A stretch of DNA of 64,000 nt, from positions 2,588,001 to 2,652,000 of the forward strand of contig NC_089451.1 in the NCBI RefSeq assembly GCF_026210795.1, read 5' to 3'. Position numbers and translations under genes: made by a program. Under the pieces are notes generated by a model that ran no database searches, was not told the origin of the DNA, and saw only the letters and a program-made list of their open reading frames with translations. Below are positions 1 through 11,938 of this stretch, one piece after another. This DNA comes from Rhizophagus irregularis (Eukaryota > Glomeromycota > Glomeromycetes > Glomerales > Glomeraceae). Position 1 is the stretch's first letter. The number at the start of each line of letters is the position of its first letter.

Positions 1-426
1 AAACTTCGATATACCGATACTGTCGGGACAGGGAAAAAGTATCGGTACATTGAAACATCGGTACATATATATTATCTGTAGATTATAATGCGGGCCAAAA
101 TCTAATTCTGGCTCGCACTATGCTTAATTCCGAAAAACCAAAAAAATATGATTTTGCCAGACGCTCGAATTATAAGTTTACAATTTTTTTAACTCGGGCC
201 AAACCAGCCCAAATTAAAACCAGTGTAACCTAAATTATCGGTACATCTTTATTATACGTTACTATAAAGGGACAAAGAAAGAGTATCGTTACATGTTACA
301 TCGCGAAACTATATATAATATCGGTACAACAAGGTTTTTTTATTAATTATGAAATGGGATAATTGAAATTTATCGGTATAGATCATTTATCGGTATATAG
401 AATATCGGTACATCGAGGTTTGACTG
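1..426. mobile_element. pogo/Tc1-mariner-like inverted-repeat element (5' tip lies outside the window)
   Basis: The right end reads CATCGAGGTTTGACTG followed by TA at 427-428. Its reverse complement, CAGTCAAACCTCGATG, matches the first bases of the window (AAACTTCGATATACCGAT) apart from the missing CAGTC, so the element begins about five bases before position 1. Short ATCGGTACAT motifs recur through both arms. CAGT termini and a TA target site are typical of pogo/Tigger-type Tc1-mariner elements and their MITEs. No transposase is visible. Confidence 0.65.
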
Positions 427-428
427 TA

Positions 429-792
429 GTTACCTTTGTTTTCGTTCTCATTTAACTTTAGAAATGACCTAATTAAAAATAGGTTTGTTTATACCTTTTA
501 TAAATATATAAGATTAAGAATATTATTACATATACATTTTTTTTTTTGTGCTTCAACAATATCTAATGACTGTTATTTGTCTTTTTTTTATGGCTTAAAA
601 AAATTGTAATTGTTAAACAATAATACTTTTTTTCAATTAATTTTTTTGGATTCTTGATAAATGAATAAAATTAGCCAATCTAAATATTTTAAAATCATGT
701 GATAAAATAATAAACGTCCTTTTATTTATTATAAAATGGATAAAACTATGAAACATATAAAATTAAAAATCTATAAATTATTAATTTAATTG
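429..792. other. AT-rich spacer, nothing recognised
   Basis: This is the 3' flank of the minus-strand kinase gene. It is A/T-rich with homopolymer runs and shows no coding pattern on either strand. Confidence 0.5.
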
Positions 793-3700
793 TCAATTTT
801 TATTAACAATTTTAATGCGCTTTTCTACAATAAATCAATATATTAGCTTGTTATTTAATTTTATTATAAAAATTAATAAAGTCTTAATATTTACCTTGAT
901 CTGGAGTTTCAATTTGTAATATTTTAGTAATATTACGCTTTTTTGATTTATTACTAATAAAAATAATAAAAATTGTATTTGATTAAGATAAAATAGTGTT
1001 AAAATTAGAAAATACACTTAAAATTTTTACAGTATAATTTAATATCAATACCTTATTTCTATATCAAGATCTTTTTCCTTAGAATTATATTCTAAAAAAA
1101 TTTAAACTGATTTTAAAATTAACTATTCATAATATTATTTTGTATAATTCAGTAACTTACCTTCATTGTCTTCAATTAGTATATTATCTAAAATAATAAA
1201 AAATAATTATTAATTTCAAACATAAATCATTTTTTTGGTGCAAATAATACATACCTTGTTTTATACTAAATGATCTCATTGAAGATAAATTAGAAATCAT
1301 ATGGCTTAGTGGTCTACTAGTATATATAGCACCAGGATGTGGTTTTTCACTGAATTCAGGACCAAGTTGTTTCAATTGTATTAATTCTAATCTTTTTCGT
1401 TCTGCCTGTTTGAATATTTCTACGTATTTATTCTTATGATACCAATTATTAAAACTTTCTATAATTTCAGCAATTAAAGGTCTTTTTGAAGGATCAGAAT
1501 CCCAGCATCTTTTCATTAAATTAGCAAAACATTCAGGAGTATCTTTTGTAATTTCAGGTTGTTTTCCATCAATAATTTTATAAATCAGATAAACGTCATG
1601 ATCAATATTAGCAAAAGGTTTACAACCTGTTGTTAATTCCCACATAATCATACCTATACTATAAATATCTGATTCTTTTGAAAATGCACCACCTTTAAAT
1701 ATTTCTGGTGCAATATAGGGTATTACTCCATATACTTCATTATCTGATAAACTATAATTTGCAGGTAATGATAATCCTAAATCACAAATCAACCATGTTT
1801 GATGTGCTAACAATATATTGCCACTATGAAAATCCCGATGTATAAAATGGTTTTTATGAATTACATTTAGTCTGAAATAAATAAGTAATAATAGTTAATA
1901 TTATAATTTTTAAACAAAATTAATAAATATATTAATAATACAAATACTGACCCTTCTGAAATTTTCCATAAAGTATATAGTTTTTTTTTCCATGCAATAT
2001 TACTAAAATTCTTTTGCAAATGGTTATGTAGATTTCCACCACTTGCATACTTCATTACTAACATATAATCCTTTGATTCAATATCTTGTAAAATACCATA
2101 AACTTCAATGATATATTCCAAACTATAACATTGGAAAAGTGATTTTACCTAAATATATAATTAATTTAATAAATGTAATAAACATATAAATATAATAAAC
2201 AAATAGAAGAAATCAATTACCTCATTTAAAAAATATTTACTAATGTTTTGTGAATTCAAAAATCTTTTTACAGCAACATCTTGACCTAACCAAGTCGCCT
2301 TATAAATAATACCAAATCCCCCTTTTGTAACATACTTAAAATTTGTAATTTGAGTATGTGGAATTTCATTTATTGATAGCTGGTTTGTTCCAGAATCAAG
2401 GAATATTTTCCTAACATAGTCATATACATATAATATGTTTGAATTCTCTTTAATAGTGTCTAAACAATTAGCAATCTTACAATTAAAACTATCAAGTGCT
2501 ACTGTACTCTGTATATAATATAGAACATCATTAATGTCTCTACATGTATCAATATCATCTTTGGTATTAATAGTGATAGATACTTCTTCTATTCTTTTAC
2601 ATCCTTTACATTGAGATTGGTCTGTAATTCCAAATATGATATTTGTTGTCAAACAATATTTACACCCAACATAAATAATCTTGCAATTTGAACAAAATTT
2701 TTGATAATTATATTTAAATTTTAGAAATTGATCACAAGCTATACATTGATTATAAGCATCCCACCAAGGTAAGTAAAGAATTGAAATAACTTCTTTAGTT
2801 AAAGTTGATTCTATCCATCCAGAAGAAATTTTATAACAATATAAACACAACTTAAATTCAATAATATTTACAGACATTTGTTTATAAAGTATTTTGCCAC
2901 ATAATTTACAGTCTTTTTCATTTTCAATCAATTTTTGTTGTCTATATTTATCCTTATTATTATTAATTTCATAAAATCTATTATTTGTGACTATTTGCTT
3001 AAAGCATAAAATTTCAGAGCAACTATTACACCACTCATGGATATTTTGTATACAAAAATCTAAACTTCTTGACCTATGTCTATTACTACATTGATTATCT
3101 ATTGTAGTTATATGCACATCTAAATTGTTGCTAGCTGTATATTTAACATATAATATCAAGCAGTGTTTACAATATTTTTGTTTAAATAAAAGTGTTGCAG
3201 AATAAGACCTTTTACAGTAATAACATTCATCCTCATCATTATTAAAAGGAATAAACATGATTGGTATAATAGGGTTAGAAGGATCTTTCATATTTTCCAA
3301 ATTTGCAATTTGAAAATATGAAATCAAATCTATTAATGGTTTTAAAGGAAGATAAAGTCTACTTATACAATTATATATTTCTAATTGATTAGAATTGTTT
3401 CCATTTGTATAATTAGCTATTTGATTATAATTATATGTATTTATTTTTGTAGAAATAAAACTTTCTTCCTCAATACCATTGGTAATATCAATGGTAATAG
3501 ATATCATTCTTTTGCATTTTTTACATTGAGATTGATCTGTAATTCCAAATATAATATTTGTTGTCAAACAATATCTGCATCCAGTATAAATAATCTTACA
3601 ATTTAAACATGACTTTTGACAATTGGATTTAGATTCTAGAAATTTATCACAAGTTACACATCGATCGTAAGCATTCCACCAAGGTAAATAAAGAATTGGA

Positions 3701-6042
3701 ATAGATTTTTCAGTTAAAGTTGATTCTATCCATCCAGAAGAAATTTGATAACAATCCGAACATAACTTAAATTCAATGTAATTAGGCTCATTTAAACATT
3801 CTTGCTGATAAATTGATTTACCACATAATCCACAATTTTTTACTTTTTCAAAATATTTTTTTGCATAAATTAGCCTAGTACTATTATTCATGACTATTTT
3901 TTTAAAGCATAAAATTTTAGAGCAACTATTACACCACTCCTTAATGTTTTGTGTACAAAAATCTGAGCTTCTTGGTTTATGTTTTCTATTACATGGAAAA
4001 TAATAATTGTAATTATTACATATATATACATCCAAATTATCATTAATAACTGTATATTTAATATATAACATCAAGCAATGCTTGCAATATTTTTGTTTAA
4101 ATAAGAGTGTTGTGGAATAAGACCTTTTACAATAGTAACATTCATTCTCATCATTATTAAAAGGAATAAACATAATTGGTATAATAGATTTAGAGTAATC
4201 TTCTATATTTTCCAAATCTGTGAATTGAAAATATGAAACCAAATCTATTAATGGTTTTAAAGGAAGACAAAGTCTACTTATACAGTTATATATTTCTAAT
4301 TGATTGGAATTCTTTCTATTTATATAATTAGCTATTTGGTTATAATTATATGTATTTATTTTTGTAGAAATAAAACTTTTATCTTCAATACCATTGGTAA
4401 TATCAATAGTAATAGATATAATTCTTTTACATTTTTTACATTGAGACTGATCTGTAATTCCAAATATAATATTTGTTGTCAAACAATATCTGCATCCAGT
4501 ATAAATAATCTTGCAATTTGAGCATAACTTTTGACAATTAGATTTAGATTCTAGAAATTTATCACAAGTTACACATCGATCATAAGCATCCCACCAAGGT
4601 AAATAAAGGATTGGAATGACTTTTTTAATTAAAGTTGATTCTACCCATTCAACAGACATTTGATAACAATCTGAACACAACTTAAATTCAACATAACCAT
4701 AATCTAATTCATCTAAATGTTCTTGCTGATAAATTGATTTACCACAAAATCCACAATTTTGTATTTTTTTAAAATATTTTTTTGAATAAAGCCTAGTACT
4801 GTTATTTGTAACTATTTGTTTAAAGCATAAAATTTTAGAGCAACTATTACACCACTCCTTAATGTTTTGTGTACAAAAATCTGAGCTTCTTGGTTTATGT
4901 TTTCTATTACATGGAAAATAATAATTGTAATTATTACATATATATACATCCAAATTATCATTAATAACTGTATATTTAATATATAACATCAAGCAATGCT
5001 TGCAATATTTTTGTTTAAATAAGAGTGTTGTGGAATAAGACCTTTTACAATAGTAACATTCATTCTCATCATTATTAAAAGGAATAAACATAATTGGTAT
5101 AATAGATTTAGAGTAATCTTCTATATTTTCCAAATCTGTGAATTGAAAATATGAAACCAAATCTATTAATGGTTTTAAAGGAAGACAAAGTCTACTTATA
5201 CAGTTATATATTTCTAATTGATTGGAATTCTTTCTATTTGTATAATTAGCTATTTGGTTATAATTATATGTATTTATTTTTGTAGAAATAAAACTTTTAT
5301 CTTCAATTCCATTGGTAATATCAATAGTAATAGATATAATTCTTTTACATTTTTTACATTGAGACTGATCTGTAATTCCAAATATAATATTTGTTGTCAA
5401 ACAATATCTGCATCCAGTATAAATAATCTTGCAATTTGAGCATAACTTTTGACAATTAGATTTAGATTCTAGAAATTTATCACAAGTTACACATCGATCA
5501 TAAGCATCCCACCAAGGTAAATAAAGGATTGGAATGACTTTTTTAATTAAAGTTGATTCTACCCATTCAACAGACATTTGATAACAATCTGAACACAACT
5601 TAAATTCAACATAACCATAATCTAATTCATCTAAATGTTCTTGCTGATAAATTGATTTACCACAAAATCCACAATTTTGTATTTTTTTAAAATATTTTTT
5701 TGAATAAAGCCTAGTACTGTTATTTGTAACTATTTGTTTAAAGCATAAAATTTTAGAGCAACTATTACACCACTCCTTAATGTTTCGTGTACAAAAATCT
5801 AAGCTCCTTGGTTCATGTTCTTTACATTGAGAATAAATTGTACATATAGATACATCCAAATTGTCATTGTCTGTATATTCGATATATGATATTAAGCAAT
5901 ACTCGCAATATTTTTGATAAAATAGACGTGTTGTAGAATAAGACCCTTTGCAATTGTAACATTCATTCTCACTATTAATAAAAGGAATAAACTGAATCAG
6001 ACCAGGACTAGATCTTGAATCAAGGGAATTTGCAAATTCCAT
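793..6042 (-). CDS. TKL-type protein kinase with four tandem cysteine-rich repeats
   Basis: Seven exons read in phase: 6042-2221, 2148-1952, 1871-1255, 1187-1161 (27 nt), 1091-1052, 953-895 and 824-793, giving about 1597 residues. ATG at 6040-6042 opens the long frame. Residues ~17-1190 hold four copies of a ~306-residue module rich in CxxC pairs (ECYYCKRSYS, RCVTCDKF, CRYCLTTN), probably zinc-binding (inference). The kinase domain follows: glycine loop GGFG near 1241, lysine in VAVK near 1259, HRDFHSGNIL near 1351, DLG in place of DFG near 1370, then an APE motif. Repeats 2 and 3 are almost identical, so they duplicated recently or are kept alike by conversion. It lies convergent to none of the plus-strand kinases and belongs to a different subgroup, because it keeps HRD. 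Likely a cytoplasmic signalling kinase; the substrate is unknown. Confidence 0.85.
2900..5990 (-). repeat. Tandem ~915-bp coding repeat in exon 1 of the kinase
   Basis: Units recur at 915-918 bp spacing; for example the TTGATTAGAATTGTTTCC-type segment at ~3385 reappears at ~4300 and ~5218. The stretch ~3912-4827 is nearly identical to ~4827-5742, differing at very few sites, while the outer units are more diverged. Confidence 0.85.
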
Positions 6043-6449
6043 ATGGTTATATTTAAAAGGTCAGAAAAGATTCAAAAAGGGTTGAGCTCAATTATAACGA
6101 TATTTATGTTTATTTGGCGTTATTTATAATTTCCATTTAAATTTATTATAAATTCTTTATAGAACTTGTATTTTTCTATTTTTCGATTCAAAAGTTCTAG
6201 AATTCCATGGAAGAAATGCTGATATAACAATTTCTTATTTCGGCTAGTATTTAGTATGCAGATCAGGCAAATCGAAAAAAGTCCGATGATCTACAAGTTG
6301 AAAATCTTTTTACATCGAAATAATATTTTCTTTTAAAGAAAAAATTCTTTAAACTTTATAAAGAAATTATTACTCGATTCTTTTAGTTAATAATTTGTCA
6401 ACTTTAATAATCATTCACCTAAAATATTATTAGTATTTATTTACATAAT
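6043..6449. promoter_or_regulatory. Upstream region of the cysteine-rich kinase
   Basis: This is the ~400-bp 5' flank of the minus-strand kinase. It is AT-rich without a coding signal and presumably holds the promoter. No specific motif could be defined. Confidence 0.35.
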
Positions 6450-6568
6450 GGTGCAGTTAGCCGAAAAACGAAGCTGAATTCCTGATTGCCGATCATCCGG
6501 GTCCGGTTTAATCGCAGAAAATCCCTGGAATTCCACGATGATCTAATTATTTTTCGGCTAACTACACC
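6450..6568. mobile_element. 119-bp miniature inverted-repeat element
   Basis: Ends are GGTGCAGTTAGCCGAAAAA and TTTTTCGGCTAACTACACC, an imperfect inverted repeat of ~19 bp around a partly self-complementary core. It abuts the left end of a larger inverted-repeat element. The right flank of that larger element (near 9221) carries the same GGTGTAGTTAG sequence, which suggests nested insertion. Confidence 0.6.
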
Positions 6569-6894
6569 GGTAGGTAGCAAGTAAGTAACGGAAATTGGCT
6601 AAGTAAGTAACGTAAAATTACTATTTTAGGTCAATTTACGTTACTCCCCTTATATATGGTACTAAACATCATCTGGGTTATTTTTTCAAATATTTCACAT
6701 GATGTACAATATATAAAGTAAATTTATTAATCGGCTGATGGCTGATTTTTTTAACTTAGCTAATTTTTGATCGGTTAAAATTTTATTGATTTAATGAAAT
6801 TTTATTTGCAAATATTAAAATTTAAATCACTGTATTTATTTTTAATGAAGATACAATAACAATAAATAAAAAATTACCGACATTGATCAAAGAG

Positions 6895-7270
6895 AAAGAT
6901 GCTAATAAAAAAATGAAATAACAATGGAGTAATGGAAAGTAATAGAAGAAGAAAGGGAGTAAAAAAGAGTAATTAGAAGTGATAGGAAACAAAAAGGAGA
7001 AATAGGACATGATGAATAATGAAAAAGAGTGATGGGAGACGAAAAGGAGTGATGGGAGACAAAAAAGAGTGATGGGAGACGAGCAAAGAGGAGTGATGGG
7101 AGACAAAAAGGAGTGATGGGAAACGAAAAGAAGCGATGAGAGACATAAAGAAATGATGGGAAGTAAACAGGAGAGAAAAAGAAATAATGGAAAATGAAAA
7201 TATGTAATAGAAAATAATGGGAGACGAATAATGAGAAGTAATATGAGGTTAAAAATGATGAGAGACAAAA
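6895..7270. repeat. Purine-rich minisatellite (GTGATGGGAGAC-type units)
   Basis: Imperfect tandem units of ~15-20 bp built on GTGATGGGAGACAAAAAGGA cover the stretch, best preserved at ~7020-7120. The minus strand has a long open frame here only because the low-complexity repeat lacks stops; it is not called a gene. Confidence 0.75.
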
Positions 7271-7829
7271 AATAAAAAAAGATCATGATAAGAGGTTGGG
7301 TAATGATAGGAAACCAAGTAAAAAATAAAACCATAAAGTAAAAAAAAATGAAGTTAGTAAGAAACGAAATATAAGATAAAAATGAAATAAAAAAAATAAA
7401 TAAAAAATAAAAAAGCATACCTTTATTAATTGTAGAACCGAAAGAACTAAAATATCTAAAAAAAAATGAAATAAATTAGTGAAAAACGAAATATGAAACA
7501 GAAACAAATAAATAAAAAATAAAAAAATGAGTAAGAAACGAAACGTATAGTAAAAAACAACTGAACCTTAATTGCAGAACTGGAAGGACTAAAGGACCTA
7601 AAAATGATGAAATAAAGTTAGTAAGAAACAAAGTGTAATCAAAATGTAAGTTAGAGATAAAAATAAAAATACCTTGAGACCGAAAGAACTGAGGAAATAA
7701 ACATGACGCGACCATGTGGCCAATTTTGCCAATCAAAAATATTAAATCCGTCACGTGATCGATGACCTTAGTAATAAGAGTAGCGTAAAGTATTTACCAA
7801 AAAAAATTATTTTATTTTATTTTATTTTA

Positions 7830-7909
7830 TTTTATGTGAAGTTGGACAGATAATTAAACAGAACATATACCCCCGAAAGGGAATTTATCCTACTTCTCGC
7901 TATCATCCA
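7830..7909 (+). repeat. Dispersed ~80-bp repeat, copy A
   Basis: Begins TTTTATGTGAAGTT and contains CCCGAAAGGGAATTTATCC; a second copy lies at 46959-47040. It is preceded by a TTTTA microsatellite. It may be the end of a retroposon (inference). Confidence 0.6.
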
Positions 7910-8347
7910 TTACAGAACGGACCCAAACTTCTAATTAAATGATGAACGTAGTCTAATCCTATGCTACTACCAACAAAGGAATAATAAAATCCTAAGATAA
8001 TAAAGACTAACTAATAAGAGAACAATATACGAAATATATATAGAAGTTGTTGGCGTACTACACATTATAAGTGCAATCTTAAAAAAACAATCTTAAAAAA
8101 AAGATCCGTATTTTCTTTCAACCAAAAGGTCGCCAACCGTAAATACTGTCATGGTTGGATTGATTCACACTATTCTAAATTGTTTTTGAGAAAAAAAAAG
8201 AGAAACACAAATAGCAATAGCTATACTAAAAGTAAGAGAGAAAAACCAAAATTATGTGAGAAAATAAAATTTGACTCTATATATATCTAAAAGATAATTA
8301 TTTGTTAGGTGCGTGACGTGAAGGACCTGCTTCTGTATAGTCATCAG

Positions 8348-9116
8348 CTAAGGCAGGATAAGGTCGTCTTCATTTGGGAACTTGTGATCTAAAATCAGGG
8401 AGTAAATTAGTACTTGACGCGTATATGCGTTTATTAGGCCTGCGTTCGATTTCTTTGGTGTCATCTGAAGTGTCAGTCGATGCTCCTGGCGGTAAGAAAT
8501 GATAAACTCGGTTGCGGACAGTAGTGTGGGTATTGGAACCAAAATGTTTATTGAATTCTTCCATCTCTTTATAGAGTATAATTTGATGTTCACTATTATT
8601 GGAGTCGCAATAGCTTTTCATAAAATCTGTCATTGTATCATAGTGTTCGATACTTCTATCTGTTAAAATTTTCTTTATGTTTTTGCGCTTGAAGAATCGC
8701 TTTGCAGACGTGCCATGTAGGGGAAATCCTTCTCTGAGTTCTTGTTGTACTCGGTTTTCTTTCGTCAATTAATCTCTGTGCCCGACGTGTTGCGCGAGTA
8801 GAGCGTGGAGGTAAATTGCGTTCTAAATTATACATATAGGTAAACCATTCACGAGAACCAGGAACTATTGGTCGGTATAAAGAGGTTCTTGAGGAATAAT
8901 ATTTCTATATTTCATAGGAATAAACATGTTGGGAACGGGATTATACGGTTCCACTGTAGAAATCAGTTCATTAGTAAGAGTGTTCGGGGCGTCCTCATTA
9001 ATAGTCTGCAATGTCACATGACCGATATTACGGTTGATGTAAGAAGTTTCAAAACCATAGTTAGGGTAATCTAAACCATGAGTGTATTTAAGATGCTTGA
9101 TCGGTTTGTTTACCAA
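8348..9116 (-). pseudogene. Decayed coding region inside the inverted-repeat element, unrecognised
   Basis: Three overlapping minus-strand frames can be followed as one broken protein. The first part (9116-8865) runs from MVNKPIKHLKYTHGLDYPNY to EPLYTDQ and a stop. The reading then shifts by one frame to a segment with REWFTYMYNLERNLPPRSTR. It shifts again near 8765 into a 130-residue segment containing FFKRKNIKKILTDRS and ending RSQVPK. Two frameshifts in ~770 bp, without plausible introns at those points, indicate decay. I recognise no domain. Position inside terminal inverted repeats suggests an element-encoded protein. Confidence 0.5.
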
Positions 9117-10908
9117 AAAAATTTACGTTCCGTACCTTATATAAGAGAAGTAACGTAATAGATCATGTGACTTTACGTTACTTACTTAGCCAATTTCCGT
9201 TACTTACTTTCTATATATTCTAACTACACCATTATTTATTTAACTAGGACAGTATTGAAGATTGTGTATTAATAAGAAAATATGCGAAAGATATTTATAT
9301 ATTAAGTAAAACAATTAAATTTATAAGGATGAAATTGATGAAATAAATAAATAATGAATAAAAGTACATTTATTAAATATATTTTGTAAATTGAGATAGT
9401 ATAACTATTGATATTCTCATTGGTGATTCATAGTCATTACATATCATTATCATAAAAATATATATATTTATTTATTTATTTACCTAATACGATAATTGAA
9501 AAATTATTTCCTTCAATATTCCGTAATTGTAATATAAAATTCTTAACTCATTAGAATATCCAATGACTTTTGTATAAATAAAGTTTATTTAATGTGTATA
9601 ATTAAGTTCATAATAAATTTTTATTTGTAAAATGGAACGATAAATTTCATAGCTTAATTTATGAACTGATAAAAAATTTGCTAAAATAAAATGAAATAAA
9701 TGATATTTAAACGTCTATTAAATTTAGAGATATTAAACTGCGCATTGGGCCTTTATTATGTTCTAATAACTGTGTATTGTCAAACAGAAATATTTTTAAC
9801 ATGAGTATAAATATGAAAACATGAATTTGATAGTTATGAAAATCAGTCTAATTAAATAGTATGGTGACTATTAATTAAATGCACGTTACTTGCGAATTAG
9901 AACCGTTTATACTTTAACATATTCATATTTATTTTTATCTATAGGGAAAGCGGAATATACATATATGATTTTTAAATCAAGTAAGATTTCAAAATTTTTT
10001 TCGTGTCGTTAATGTTAAAGGAAAGAAACTTATTATATTTATTAAATTTTTAATATGTATTATTTTTTTTATTGAATTATTGTTATTGCGATTTTAAAAT
10101 ATCTTTTAGGTAATTAATTATTACAAGTGAGCATATATTTCTTTTGAAGGAAGAACGGAAAGAATAAGAAAAAAAAATAAATACGATATACTATATATAA
10201 TTCCAATAATAAATTTTACGTCATTGATAATTATGAATTGTTACTTGTTTTGGACGTGGGTTGTAAGATGAGAAAATAGTAACTAATATCTTTCTGATTA
10301 CTAATTGGGAATTTTTAATTTTTGTTATTCTTAACCATTTATAATAAAATATCATGTCTGTATTTAAAAAAAATAGTTTAGAGATTTAAATTTAAACTAA
10401 TAAACTTATCAGTGATGATTTAGAAATTATTTCATAATTTATTCCGATCAATAGAGAAACCATTGTCCATTCAAATATTAACATTAATTAATAATTTTCT
10501 AAGTTTATAAAATTAAAATTTTTTAAACAATGATATGATATTTAATCCTAATATTCTATCATTACACTCATTACCCATAATTTGCGTTCAAAGGATTTAT
10601 TATTTGAAGTTGAGGTCTTGAGGATGTATTTGTGCTTATAACGGAACCATACGTTCCAGTAAAAATATCCGGTAATAACTAGTATCTACAAAGTGTTGTG
10701 GGGATATAAAAGTTTTTGCGACCAAATTGGGAATTACGATTAGATTAAAAAATATAAAAACTAATCCATAAAAATACTAATAATACACCAAATTTACATG
10801 CATTTTAGGATATGATTGATTATCAATTCATCATAAATCTCTCGTATCATTTGTTTGCTTCGATAATTAAATTAATATTAGTACATAGAAAATATAATAA
10901 TTCGTGAC

Positions 10909-10946
10909 AAACAGGTTTTCTTTTTTTAAAAAAAGAAAATCTGTTT
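10909..10946. repeat. 38-bp near-perfect palindrome
   Basis: AAACAGGTTTTCTTTTTTT is followed directly by AAAAAAAGAAAATCTGTTT, a hairpin with one mismatch and no loop. Confidence 0.8.
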
Positions 10947-11024
10947 GATTACGGAAGTTAACGGAAAGTTTATCAGAAAAATGAAAAAATCTTATTTTCT
11001 ATCTATTACCTAGAAAAGACGTTG

Positions 11025-11185
11025 TTAAATGATTGCGATACGTAGCAGTCGTAGCATGCTTAAAAATCATAAAATCTATAAATAAACATAATAAATTAGC
11101 CAATAGTAATTATGACCTATAAAGATCATAATTTCTATTGGCTAATTATTTAGGATTTTTAACCATGTTGCAATACGTATTACAA
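11025..11185. mobile_element. ~160-bp inverted-repeat element (MITE-like)
   Basis: AATTAGCCAATAGTAATTAT at ~11095 faces ATAATTTCTATTGGCTAATT at ~11130. Outer arms GCTTAAAAATC and GATTTTTAACC, then TGCGATACGTA and TGCAATACGTA, extend the pairing. Confidence 0.6.
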
Positions 11186-11564
11186 ATTAAATTCCTAATT
11201 CAATGACGAAAATAGTATAGCCCAAAATGATCTACAAAATAAACGTATTTCCGAATTTATAATAAGGAGGTTCGGCTAACAATGGCGAAACGTTTCACTA
11301 CATCATAACAATATGTCGATTATGTCGTAATAAAACCCATTTTTGGCTTTTACACAAAGAGAAAGAACAACTATCGTCTTAAATTTATGATTTTATGGTA
11401 TATGACATGCATGTCATTTGCATAATGATCACTTTCATCATGTAAATGTGGTCTGCAATCTTATCGGATCTTGCATAATAGCCATAATTTATTAATTTAA
11501 ATAATCAAAATGACAACGGCATTACATAATCCGTTTCATTGTAACTTCTGATTGTGTTATTGGG

Positions 11565-11840
11565 ATGTACAGATAGACAGATAGTTCTTATTTGGGAATT
11601 GGGATAGCTCAGCCCTGTAAAAAAGTCGATCTGTTTTTTATATTCCATCTTTTTTCCGTAATATCCTTATATCACGGAATTTATCAAATTATTTACATTT
11701 TCCATGAATGGATCTGCGAAAGCCTCATTTTTATGGAGTTTTACAGAAATAACGATAGAATTTTTATAGGGCAAGGGTATCACGAGTTAGAGTTGAACAA
11801 CTAGTATTAATTTAGTTAGATTAGTACAACTTGTAGATAT
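11565..11840. repeat. Dispersed repeat shared with 24115-24220
   Basis: Contains TGTACAGATAGACAGATAGTTCTTATTTG and, further on, GTATCACGAGTTAG followed by a stretch ending AGTATTAATTTAGTTAGATT. The same blocks occur in the same order, more compactly, at 24115-24220. Here it lies just upstream of the channel gene, so it may contribute promoter sequence (inference). Confidence 0.55.
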
Positions 11841-11938
11841 TTATATATATCTTCATTATCACCTCTACTTAAAATAAATTGACTTTCATCAAATATTCCT
11901 TTTTTTTAAAAAAAAAAATAAGTTATTTTAACGAAAAC

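Larger units (their letters stand above)
6579..9209. mobile_element. 2.6-kb element with ~38-bp terminal inverted repeats, family unknown
   Basis: The left arm carries AAGTAAGTAACGGAAATTGG and continues with a second GTAAGTAACG. The right arm at ~9173-9210 is its reverse complement. Each arm contains two copies of the GTTACTTACTT motif. The interior holds a purine-rich minisatellite, a copy of a dispersed repeat, and a decayed minus-strand coding region that matches no family I recognise. It is probably a degenerate DNA transposon. Confidence 0.65.
9210..11560. other. 2.3-kb AT-rich intergenic region with inverted repeats
   Basis: No coding pattern is visible. It contains a hairpin at 10909-10946 and a small inverted-repeat element at ~11025-11185, annotated separately. 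Confidence 0.5.

Noticed and set aside
835-1017. 60-codon minus-strand frame rich in Leu, Ile and Asn
   Set aside because: It overlaps exon 6 and introns of the minus-strand kinase in a different frame.
3385-5439. Three 73-codon plus-strand frames spaced ~915 bp apart
   Set aside because: They are antisense shadows of the tandem coding repeat of the minus-strand kinase.
6822-7418. Long minus-strand open frame (198 codons) rich in Phe, Leu, Ser
   Set aside because: It lies in the purine-rich minisatellite; the protein is a low-complexity translation of the DNA repeat with no domain or splice context.
11596-11670. GGGATAGCTCAGCCCTG resembles a tRNA 5' half with A box
   Set aside because: No anticodon arm, B box (GGTTCGAAT-like) or 3' acceptor partner follows within tRNA length; it is part of a dispersed repeat.
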